Below are positions 1 to 7,164 of a stretch of DNA of 51,230 nt, in pieces. The DNA is from Candidatus Kuenenia stuttgartensis. GTDB lineage: Bacteria > Planctomycetota > Phycisphaerae > Phycisphaerales > SM1A02. The notes under the pieces are model-generated. The model made no database searches. It was not told the DNA's origin and saw only the letters and a list, made by a program, of their open reading frames with translations. The stretch covers positions 1 through 51,230 of the forward strand of contig CAMDMA010000025.1 in assembly GCA_945902075.1 (NCBI GenBank). The letters are read 5' to 3'. The position numbers and the translations under genes were made by a program. How positions within the stretch are numbered: position 1 is the first letter of the stretch; the number at the start of each line of letters is the position of its first letter.

Positions 1-129
1 TGTGTGACTCAGGCGCGGCTGCGGCCGCTTCCTCTGGTGTTGTCCGCACGGTTGGTGTGTGACTCAGGCGCGGCTGCGGCCGCTTCCTCTGGTGTTGTCC
101 GCACGGTTGGTGTGTGACTCAGGCGCGGC
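1..129. repeat. 55-bp tandem repeat, about 2.3 copies
   Basis: Two identical 55-bp units (1-55 and 56-110) are followed by a 19-base partial third copy (111-129). Each unit begins TGTGTGACTCAGGCGCGGC and contains a NotI-like GCGGCCGC core. The length is not a multiple of three, so the array would shift frame if translated; it is most likely intergenic sequence upstream of nuoH. It may extend beyond the left edge. Confidence 0.9.
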
Positions 130-201
130 GAGGATTACGAGGCGGCCCCCAGTTACCCGTTGACTCGCGTAGGTTTCGGAGGCGTGTACACTTCGCGACC
201 T

Positions 202-1524
202 ATGGGTAGCTCCCTGAATCTCCAGTTGACCCCCGAGGTCTTCCAACTCATCGTCAACGTGGCGCTCATCGTCGCGATGGTTCACATCATTCTTGGTGGA
301 TGTGCCTACGCGATCATGCTCGAGCGCAAGTTGAGCGCTTGGATGCAGGATCGACTCGGACCAAATCGCACGGGCCCGATGGGGCTCCTCCAGCCAATTG
401 CGGATGGTCTCAAGTTCATGATGAAGGAGGACTACAACCCGGTTGGCGTCGACAAGGCGCTGTTCGTGTTGGCGCCTGGGTTTATTGTTGCTCCTGCGAT
501 CATGGGCTTCGTCGTGATTCCGTGGGCCGGACAAATGGACGCGACCGCGCTTGTCCAGTGGCTTGGAATTGGCATCAGTAACGCGGAATATCCCGTCCGT
601 CTGATCGGCGCGAACATCAACATCGGTGTTGTCTACCTCCTTGCGACCTCCGCAATCGGCGTCTACGGCGTGTCTCTCGGTGGTTGGGCAAGCAACAACA
701 AGTGGTCATTCCTTGGTGGACTCCGCGCGAGCGCGCAGATGATTTCCTACGAGATCCCGATGGGCCTCGCGCTGCTCTGCATCGTCCTCGCGGCCGGTAC
801 GTTCTCTCCCTATGACATCGTCGAGCAGCAACTCGCGGGCCAATGGAACCTCGTGCAACAACCGCTCGCAGCGGTCATCTTTTACACGTGCCTTCTCGCC
901 GAAGCGAATCGCGCGCCATTCGATCTTGCCGAAGCTGAAAGCGAGCTGATCGGCGGCTACCACACCGAGTATTCCTCGATGAAGTTCGCCCTTTTCTTCC
1001 TCGGCGAGTACTTCCACATCATCACAGGCTCGGCGTTCTTCGTCGTGCTGTTCCTTGGCGGTTGGAGCCTCAATCCTTTCACGGGCTTCGATCTACCAAG
1101 TGACGCGACGCCGCTCATTGCGCTGCTTCAGATTAGTGTTGTGATGTTTAAGGTTTTCCTCATGGTCTCGCTGACCATGGCGATTCGCTGGACGCTTCCG
1201 CGCTTCCGCTTTGATCAACTCATGCGCTTGTCTTGGGAAGGCATGATTCCGGTGTCGCTTGTGCTCCTTCTCATGGTGTCCTTCCTCGTGTATTTCGGCA
1301 AGACCGATTACATCTGGGCGGGTTCACTCGCGGTGGCGACCCTTGTCTATCTCATCAAGCCGATCATGGGTTCTCATGTGGAGGCGAACCAGCGCATTCG
1401 CATGATTGGCAGCCGCTTCAGTCCGCTGACGGACGCAGAGTCAACCCTCGCGCACCGTCCGATGGTTGCGCTTGACGACCGCGCGATTCCAGATCCACGA
1501 CAGGGACTGATGTCGCAGCACTGA
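202..1524 (+). CDS. nuoH: NADH-quinone oxidoreductase subunit H
   Basis: Membrane subunit of respiratory complex I that helps form the quinone chamber where NADH-derived electrons reach quinone and proton pumping is coupled. The protein is about 440 aa and very hydrophobic with many membrane segments. It carries the NuoH signatures ERKLSAWMQDRLGPNR and QPIADGLKFMMKED near the N-terminus, and EYSSMKFALFFLGEY in the middle. I chose the ATG at 202; an in-frame TTG at 160 would only add 14 unrelated residues. A purine-rich CGGAGG lies at 177-182, rather far upstream. The C-terminus has a hydrophilic tail of about 50 residues after the last membrane segment, longer than in E. coli. No nuoI follows, so any nuo operon would lie to the left. 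Confidence 0.95.
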   Translation: MGSSLNLQLTPEVFQLIVNVALIVAMVHIILGGCAYAIMLERKLSAWMQDRLGPNRTGPMGLLQPIADGLKFMMKEDYNPVGVDKALFVLAPGFIVAPAIMGFVVIPWAGQMDATALVQWLGIGISNAEYPVRLIGANINIGVVYLLATSAIGVYGVSLGGWASNNKWSFLGGLRASAQMISYEIPMGLALLCIVLAAGTFSPYDIVEQQLAGQWNLVQQPLAAVIFYTCLLAEANRAPFDLAEAESELIGGYHTEYSSMKFALFFLGEYFHIITGSAFFVVLFLGGWSLNPFTGFDLPSDATPLIALLQISVVMFKVFLMVSLTMAIRWTLPRFRFDQLMRLSWEGMIPVSLVLLLMVSFLVYFGKTDYIWAGSLAVATLVYLIKPIMGSHVEANQRIRMIGSRFSPLTDAESTLAHRPMVALDDRAIPDPRQGLMSQH

Positions 1525-1529
1525 TCCGA

Positions 1530-1577
1530 GTGCTGAACGCAGTGCTGATCGCAGTGCTGAACGCAAGTCTGAACGCA
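1530..1577. repeat. 12-bp tandem array, four copies
   Basis: Four consecutive 12-bp units of the form GTGCTGAACGCA start six bases after the nuoH stop codon, at 1530, 1542, 1554 and 1566. The second has one substitution (GATC for GAAC) and the fourth is diverged at its first bases. It lies in the immediate 3' untranslated region of nuoH. Confidence 0.85.
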
Positions 1578-1788
1578 AGAGATGATTCATTCGCTCCTCG
1601 GACTCTTCCATCTTGGCTTTGCGACCCGCTTTCGGGTCCGCGGGGCGTATTGGAGTTGGCGTAAGGACACGGCATTCGGCAATGACCCGGCCAAGTGGCC
1701 CTCCGCTGCGGAGCGTCGGCACGCCATGCTTGACTACGCGCGGTGGGCTTGGCGGATGCGTCGGTACACCCGCTGAGTGCGCGGCAAA

Positions 1789-1839
1789 GGTCTGTGCGCG
1801 GCGAGGGTCTGTGCGCGGCGAGGGTCTGTGCGCGGCGAG
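1789..1839. repeat. 17-bp tandem array, three perfect copies
   Basis: The unit GGTCTGTGCGCGGCGAG occurs three times without mismatch (1789-1805, 1806-1822, 1823-1839). A diverged half-unit (GAGTGCGCGGCAAA) precedes it. It ends about 80 bases before the radA start, so it could lie in the radA leader or promoter region. Confidence 0.9.
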
Positions 1840-1920
1840 GGCATCTAGCTTTCTGACTTTTTCTACCGAACTTTTTCCGAACATTCAGGAATGACCCGGC
1901 GCGTCGGTAAAGTCGCGCTC

Positions 1921-3552
1921 ATGGCAAAGACACGCACGGAATACCTCTGTCGGGAGTGTGGCGCAAACCAGCCCAAGTGGCTTGGAAAGTGCCCTGATTG
2001 TGGCGCCTGGGATAGTCTCGAGAAGTTCGCTGTCGAGGTCGAGGCGACCAAGGTCAGTGCTGCCCCGATTTGGGGTCATGCGCCGGACGGCGCGGAGGTC
2101 GACGAACTGGCGCGGCTTGGTATCGGTCGGGCAGTCGCCCTTGGAAATGTGCCTGAGGCAATCGTGCCGCGACTCGCGACTGGTATCAGCGAGTTCGACC
2201 GAGTCCTCGGCGGCGGGGTTGTACCTGGGTCGGTGATGCTACTTGGCGGCGATCCAGGGATCGGCAAAAGCACGCTCTTGATGCAGGCGGCGGCATCCAT
2301 CGCCGCTCGCGGTGGAGTCGCGCTCTATGCGTCGAGCGAGGAGAGTCCTCAACAAGTCAGGCTCCGTGCCGAGCGGCTTGAGCCAGTACTCCGCGCCGGT
2401 GGGGCCAAGGCGCTGGGTGACCGACTGCTTGTTCTCGGCGAAACCAATGTCGCACGCATTGTCGAGCAAGCGCGACGCGCAAAGGCATCGCTTGTGCTCG
2501 TCGACTCCATTCAACTTGTCCACCGGCCGGACGTGTCGGCGGCACCCGGGTCTATCGCGCAGTTACGCCGATGCTGTCTCGATCTCGTGGGCCTTGCCAA
2601 GTCAACCGGATGCGGCGTCATCCTCGTTGGACACGTGACGAAAGACGGCGCGCTTGCCGGTCCGAAGCTTCTCGAACACCTCGTGGATGTCGTACTTGGC
2701 TTCGAGGGCGATCGGCATTCAGCGATTCGAGTGGTGCGCGGGGTCAAGAATCGGTTTGGATCAACGCAGGAGATCGGATTATTTGAAATGCGCGGTGATG
2801 GGCTCGCAGAGATCGAGTCGCTTCGAGTGCCAATGAGCGGGGGCGCACCGGCACCGGGCTGCGCGCTCGTTGCGACGATGGCGGGAACAAGATGCTTGCT
2901 CGGCGAAATCAATGCGCTGGTGGCTACGGGCTTTCTTGGAAGCGCGAAGCGGCGAGCGAGTGGGCTTGATTCCAGTCGCCTTGCGATGTTGATCGCCGTG
3001 CTCGAAAAGCATGGCGGGCTGCGACTCGCGGATCAGGACGTGTTTGCCCAAGCGCTTGGGGGCCTCAAGATCGCGGAACCTGCTGCGGATCTTGCGGTTT
3101 TGCTCGCGATCGCTGGGGCCTTTTTGCATCGAGCGTTACCCCAAGGCACCGTCGCGATCGGTGAGGTCGGACTCACGGGTGAGTTACGCACCGTGCCGCA
3201 TATCGAACAGCGGGTTCATGAGTCCTTGCGTCGAGGCGCACGCGTGGTGCTTGTTCCATCATCCGCTCGGATCGAACAGATGCCCCAAGAAGGCGGAGAC
3301 AATTCTCGCGTTGCGCATGAACCTCGCGGCGCGCATGAACCTCGCGTCGCGCATGAATCTCGCGTTGCGCATGAATCTCGCGTTGCGCATGAATCTCGCG
3401 TTGCGCATGGGGAGTCCGCGAGCGACGCACAGATCGTGAAAGTTGGCACGATCCAACGGGCGCTTGAGTTTCTCTCGCCGGTTCAGCGCGCACTCTCAAG
3501 CGAGGGGAAACCGTCTTCATCCACCCCGCGCACCGTTCTGAAGCACCAATGA
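1921..3552 (+). CDS. radA: DNA repair protein RadA (Sms)
   Basis: RadA is a RecA-like ATPase that drives branch migration of recombination intermediates. The 543-aa protein starts MAKTRTEYLC and has the N-terminal four-cysteine zinc finger (C10, C13, C24, C27), a Walker A motif GDPGIGKS with the lysine near residue 116, the RadA signature KNRFG near residues 276-280, and a C-terminal Lon-protease-like domain. It is about 85 aa longer than usual (around 455 aa). Part of the excess is a run of six-residue repeats of the type VAHESR at about residues 462-497, inserted just before the last conserved segment (VGTIQRALEFL). An in-frame ATG at 1891 would add ten residues, but the zinc-finger start at 1921 matches the family. 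Confidence 0.95.
   Translation: MAKTRTEYLCRECGANQPKWLGKCPDCGAWDSLEKFAVEVEATKVSAAPIWGHAPDGAEVDELARLGIGRAVALGNVPEAIVPRLATGISEFDRVLGGGVVPGSVMLLGGDPGIGKSTLLMQAAASIAARGGVALYASSEESPQQVRLRAERLEPVLRAGGAKALGDRLLVLGETNVARIVEQARRAKASLVLVDSIQLVHRPDVSAAPGSIAQLRRCCLDLVGLAKSTGCGVILVGHVTKDGALAGPKLLEHLVDVVLGFEGDRHSAIRVVRGVKNRFGSTQEIGLFEMRGDGLAEIESLRVPMSGGAPAPGCALVATMAGTRCLLGEINALVATGFLGSAKRRASGLDSSRLAMLIAVLEKHGGLRLADQDVFAQALGGLKIAEPAADLAVLLAIAGAFLHRALPQGTVAIGEVGLTGELRTVPHIEQRVHESLRRGARVVLVPSSARIEQMPQEGGDNSRVAHEPRGAHEPRVAHESRVAHESRVAHESRVAHGESASDAQIVKVGTIQRALEFLSPVQRALSSEGKPSSSTPRTVLKHQ
3305..3412 (+). repeat. 18-bp tandem repeat inside radA, six copies
   Basis: Six in-frame 18-bp units of the form CTCGCGTTGCGCATGAAT start at 3305, 3323, 3341, 3359, 3377 and 3395. 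They encode a hexapeptide alternating between R-V-A-H-E-S and R-V/G-A-H-E-P. Copies 4 and 5 are identical at the DNA level, the first three differ by a few substitutions, and the last ends in GGGG, so expansion looks recent. Because the unit is a multiple of three, copy-number changes would keep radA in frame. Confidence 0.95.
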
Positions 3553-3890
3553 GTTGCGTCGCAGCAGAAAGTCCGCCATGGATCGACGAAATTTTTCCAC
3601 CCCCGTCTTGGCCGACATCTTTCAGATATGTACGGACATAAGTTTATTTCAATCAACGACTTAGGAAAAATATTGCCCTGGGGAATCGTTCCTATTCCCC
3701 GGGATGGATGTGATCGACTAGACGAGTTGCGCGCGAGTCGGTAGGCTTCCCGCTCATCATTTCGGCCAGAGTCGGTCGATGATGGAAGAACCGTTCGGCT
3801 GCGTCCTTTGGTGGGCGTGGCAATAGGCGGACGGGTGGATGACGTGGACCAATACATACGGTCCCAAAACTAGTACGGAGAGTTTCATAC
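3553..3890. other. Upstream region of the first porin gene
   Basis: A 338-base gene-free stretch with lower GC than its surroundings around 3590-3680 (several A and T runs), as expected for a promoter region. It contains one conspicuous hairpin (3677-3703). I do not see an unambiguous -35/-10 pair. No convincing open frame. Confidence 0.6.
3677..3703 (+). promoter_or_regulatory. Hairpin in the leader region of porin 1
   Basis: GGGGAAT (3680-3686) pairs with ATTCCCC (3694-3700) across a seven-base loop, and the stem extends by about three more pairs including one G-T. No T run follows, so it does not look like an intrinsic terminator for radA. It could be an operator or a 5' leader structure about 190 bases before the porin start. 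Confidence 0.4.
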
Positions 3891-5213
3891 ATGAGTCTCA
3901 CCAAGACCGTCGGCTTCTTCGCCGGAACGACCCTTGCCATCGGTGGCGCGGCTTTCGGAGCTGAACAGAACAACGATGCCCTCGCACAGATCGCTGAGCT
4001 CAAGGCCCAAATCGCCGAGCTCAAGAACTCGCAGGGCGACCAGTGGCTGACCGAGCAGCGCGCGACCGAAATTCGCGGCATTGTGACCGACGTCCTCGCG
4101 GACGCCGACACCCGCTCCAGCCTTCAGGGCAGCGGCGCTGGCGCCGGCTACAACGGCGGCTTCTTCATGTCGTCCGCCGACGGCAACTACTCGATGAAGG
4201 TCAATGTCCTCGAGCAGATCCGTTGGACCTTTGATGACCGCTCCAACGCTGGTGACAACGACCAGTCATGGGGCTTCGAGAACAAGCGAACCCGCCTCAC
4301 TTTCGGCGGCAACATGGTTGACTCGAGCTGGTCGTACAAGCTTGCTTACTACTTCGCGTACTCGAACGACGTTGAGTTCGACCAGGATTCCCCGGTCCTC
4401 GCCGACGCGTTTGTCGCCAAGGATCTCGGAAACGGTCTCTCGTTCACCGTTGGTCAGTTCAAGCTCCCCTTCTCGGGCGAGTACGGAACTGATGCTGGCA
4501 ACCTCCAGTTCAACGACTACTCGACCATCAGCAACGCTTTTGCGAACGGCTACGGTCAGGGTCTCATGATGACCTACGCAAGCGACGCCTTCCGTGGCGC
4601 CGTTGCGTACGTCAACGCTCTCAACAGCACGAACGACGAGTTCGCTTCGGGTAGCCCCGAGGACGAGTTCGCGTTCGCCGGTCGCGCCGAGTTCAAGCTC
4701 TCGGGCACCTGGGATCAGTTCAACAACGCCATGTCCTTCCGTGGCGAAGAAATGGGCGTTCTCATCGGTGGCGGTATCAACTGGTCCGACTCCAATGACC
4801 CAACCACCGGCGATATCTTCGGCGCAACTGCCGACGTGACCGTCGACTTCGGCGGCGCGAACATCATGGGCGCGTTCTACTGGGACAACGTCGACAACGG
4901 AACCTCTGAGAATCCCTACGGTTTCACCGTCCAGGGCGGTCTCTTTGTGTCTGATGACGTTGAACTCGTCGCTCGCTACGAGTTCGGCGACGCCGACTCG
5001 GCCGCTCTCGACAATGAGTTCTCGACGGCGACCATCGGTGCCAACTGGTACCTCGCCCAGAACACCGCCAAGTTCGGCGCGAACTTCGGTTACGCGTTCG
5101 ACGGCATCGGCAACACCTGGGGCTTTGCTGCTTCAGGCAACAACTGGCTCCAGGACACCGCTGGCGAAGATGGCCAGTGGATGGTCCAGGCCCAGCTCTC
5201 GTTCAGCTTCTGA
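3891..5213 (+). CDS. OprO/OprP-like outer-membrane porin (porin 1)
   Basis: A 440-aa outer-membrane beta-barrel protein. Residues 1-24 form a signal peptide ending AAFGA. A short heptad-like coiled coil (AQIAELKAQIAELK, about residues 31-44) follows, then a conserved pre-barrel segment containing EIRGIVTDVLAD, then alternating hydrophobic/polar strands. VGQFKLPFSGEYG is typical of the phosphate-selective porin O/P family. The protein ends in aromatic QLSFSF, a barrel-insertion signal. It is one of three paralogues here (others at 5417 and 48431). A strong terminator 78 bases after the stop suggests its own transcription unit. Substrate specificity cannot be read from the sequence. Confidence 0.9.
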   Translation: MSLTKTVGFFAGTTLAIGGAAFGAEQNNDALAQIAELKAQIAELKNSQGDQWLTEQRATEIRGIVTDVLADADTRSSLQGSGAGAGYNGGFFMSSADGNYSMKVNVLEQIRWTFDDRSNAGDNDQSWGFENKRTRLTFGGNMVDSSWSYKLAYYFAYSNDVEFDQDSPVLADAFVAKDLGNGLSFTVGQFKLPFSGEYGTDAGNLQFNDYSTISNAFANGYGQGLMMTYASDAFRGAVAYVNALNSTNDEFASGSPEDEFAFAGRAEFKLSGTWDQFNNAMSFRGEEMGVLIGGGINWSDSNDPTTGDIFGATADVTVDFGGANIMGAFYWDNVDNGTSENPYGFTVQGGLFVSDDVELVARYEFGDADSAALDNEFSTATIGANWYLAQNTAKFGANFGYAFDGIGNTWGFAASGNNWLQDTAGEDGQWMVQAQLSFSF

Positions 5214-5290
5214 TCAGGTTCGCCTGACCCAGATTGCATCCACCCTTCAACAGTCGCGGGTTCAATCCCATGACTGCAAAAAAGGCTCAG

Positions 5291-5326
5291 TCGGCCGCCC
5301 CACCTGGGGCGGCCGATTTTCGTTTT
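5291..5326 (+). terminator. Intrinsic terminator after porin 1
   Basis: A perfect 11-bp stem, TCGGCCGCCCC (5291-5301) with GGGGCGGCCGA (5306-5316), closes an ACCT tetraloop and is followed by TTTTCGTTTT. It lies inside an open frame continuous with the next porin, which argues for the later start at 5417 for that gene. Confidence 0.92.
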
Positions 5327-5416
5327 CCGGTGCGATTGATGAATTGTGGCGCGATCATCTGGCGCTTGCCGATAACCGACCGCGGCTTTCTATCGCCGCG
5401 ACAAGGAGATGGCAGG

Positions 5417-7018
5417 ATGCCCCAAGCAACGCACAGGACGTGCACGACCCAGCGCCTTTTTCGGGCTCCGCGCCCCCTCCTCACACCCTTGATGCTTGCC
5501 GCACTCGGTCTCGCGGGTGTTGCGCGGGCCGACGACGGAAAGGTGCCCGGAGTTCCCGAGTTGCTCGAGCGCATCGAGAAACTTGAGGCATCGAATCGTG
5601 CGCTTGCTGGCGAAGTGCAGACGCTCCGTGAGAGCGAGGGCGACGGCTGGCTCAACGAGGCGCGCGCTGCGGAGATTCGCGGCATCGTGAGCGACGTACT
5701 CGCCGACAGTGATGTACGAAACTCTCTGCAAAGCACGCCGATGACCGCGGGCTGGAACGACGGGTTCTTTTTGCAAAGTAACGACGGTCGCTTCCGCCTT
5801 CAAGCGCAAGGACTCATCCAGTCGCGTTACATCTTCAGCACCATTCAGAACGGCGAATCCGGTGTGACGGTGCCGAGTTCGTATGTCGCCGACAACGTCG
5901 AGAACCGATCAGGCTTCGACCTTCCGAACACGCAACTTGAACTCGATGGCAACGCCTTCGGTCCTCAGTTTCAATACAAAGTTCGCGGCGCGTTTTCCTC
6001 GAATTCCGAAGCCAACATTGGACAGTATCCAATCTCGAACCTGGGTTCGGGCTCGGGTGAGTTTCAACTGATCGACGCGTATGTGCGCGCAGAGCTGAGC
6101 GATGACGTTGCGGTTCGCGTCGGTCAATTCAAGCTTCCATTCGCGCGCGAGCAACTCGTGGACGCGAAGTACCAACTCGGTGTCGCACGATCCACGATTG
6201 TCGAACATCTCGGCGTCGGCATTTCGCAAGGCGTTGAGCTCGCGTGGATCTCCTCAGATACGCGTTTCATGGTTGCCTACTCCAACGGCGGCGACGACAA
6301 CGTGTACGGAATTCTCAAAGGCGCGGGCACTGAGCCAGTGAACAGCGCGTGGGACAATGACAGTGTCGATTGGGCGGTGACGACGCGTTTCGAGTGGAAG
6401 CTTGCCGGGCAGTGGCGGCAGTTCAATTCGATGACGAGTCCCCCGGGTGATGAGTATGCGCTACTGATCGGTCTCGCCGGAAACTTCCAAGAAGGTGATC
6501 CAAACGCTGGCAACACCGAAGTTACCACCGAGCCAAACACCTGGCTCGCAGGAACCGCAGATGTGAGCTTCATGTACGGCGGCGCCACCATCTTCGGAAG
6601 CGTCACCTATTCGTATATGGACTCTGGCTCGGCGTATCTCGAAGGCTCAAACGGCTTCAATCCAGCGGAATTCTTCGACATGGGCGTCAGCCACTCGTGG
6701 GGCGCAGTGCTGCAGGCGTCGTATTACTTTGATCCGAAGTGGGAGATGTTCGGTCGGTTCGAGTACGGAACTGCGGACATCCCAGATATCGACAACGGTC
6801 CAACGGGAACCTCGAGCTTGTGGAACAGCAACGCGTTGCAGATCGCAACCGTCGGTGTCAACTGGTACATCGATGGCGAGGATCTTAAGTGGTCGAGTGA
6901 CTTCGGTATCGCCTTCGATGCGGTCGATGGCATTTGGTACAACGGCGAAAATGGTTGGCGTGCTGCGGCGGAAGAGAGCGAAATCGTCTTCCGAACCATG
7001 CTGCAGATGGCATTCTGA
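5417..7018 (+). CDS. OprO/OprP-like outer-membrane porin (porin 2)
   Basis: A 533-aa paralogue of porin 1. I start at the ATG at 5417 because AAGGAG lies eight bases upstream; earlier in-frame starts would read through the porin 1 terminator. The signal peptide has a long basic N-region and then LTPLMLAALGLAGVARA. A coiled coil (ELLERIEKLEASNRALAGEV) and the conserved EIRGIVSDVLAD segment precede the barrel. VRVGQFKLPFAREQL marks the porin O/P family. It ends RTMLQMAF with a terminal phenylalanine. A promoter is expected in the 90 bases between the preceding terminator and the start, but I cannot name one confidently. Confidence 0.9.
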   Translation: MPQATHRTCTTQRLFRAPRPLLTPLMLAALGLAGVARADDGKVPGVPELLERIEKLEASNRALAGEVQTLRESEGDGWLNEARAAEIRGIVSDVLADSDVRNSLQSTPMTAGWNDGFFLQSNDGRFRLQAQGLIQSRYIFSTIQNGESGVTVPSSYVADNVENRSGFDLPNTQLELDGNAFGPQFQYKVRGAFSSNSEANIGQYPISNLGSGSGEFQLIDAYVRAELSDDVAVRVGQFKLPFAREQLVDAKYQLGVARSTIVEHLGVGISQGVELAWISSDTRFMVAYSNGGDDNVYGILKGAGTEPVNSAWDNDSVDWAVTTRFEWKLAGQWRQFNSMTSPPGDEYALLIGLAGNFQEGDPNAGNTEVTTEPNTWLAGTADVSFMYGGATIFGSVTYSYMDSGSAYLEGSNGFNPAEFFDMGVSHSWGAVLQASYYFDPKWEMFGRFEYGTADIPDIDNGPTGTSSLWNSNALQIATVGVNWYIDGEDLKWSSDFGIAFDAVDGIWYNGENGWRAAAEESEIVFRTMLQMAF

Positions 7019-7164
7019 TTCAGGCTCAGAGATCCACGAAATCGCGGGCGTTTCACTGGCCGCAGCGGCTCCGAAGGTTTCGGCATTTCCTACACTCTCG
7101 GCTTCCCTGAAGGTCGCGCACGCCGCTCCTGCGGCTGCGTGCCGCTACACCGAGCCGACGGACC

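Larger units (their letters stand above)
1525..1920. other. Repeat-containing spacer between nuoH and radA
   Basis: This 396-base stretch holds two separate short tandem arrays (listed separately) and several small GC-rich inverted repeats, such as GACCCG/CGGGTC at 1623-1628 and 1633-1638. Short open frames exist on both strands, but none has a credible ribosome binding site or recognisable protein. I see no clear promoter. Confidence 0.6.

Noticed and set aside
160-201. Extended nuoH start at TTG 160
   Set aside because: It adds residues that do not resemble NuoH, and the ATG at 202 fits the family.
1582-1776. 64-codon frame between nuoH and radA
   Set aside because: No ribosome binding site, no recognisable sequence, and it overlaps local inverted repeats; likely chance.
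1530-3412. The tandem arrays as a CRISPR
   Set aside because: Units are directly adjacent with no unique spacers, their lengths are 12, 17 and 18 bp, and no cas genes are present.
3677-3703. Hairpin as the radA terminator
   Set aside because: No T run follows and it lies 125 bases after the radA stop.
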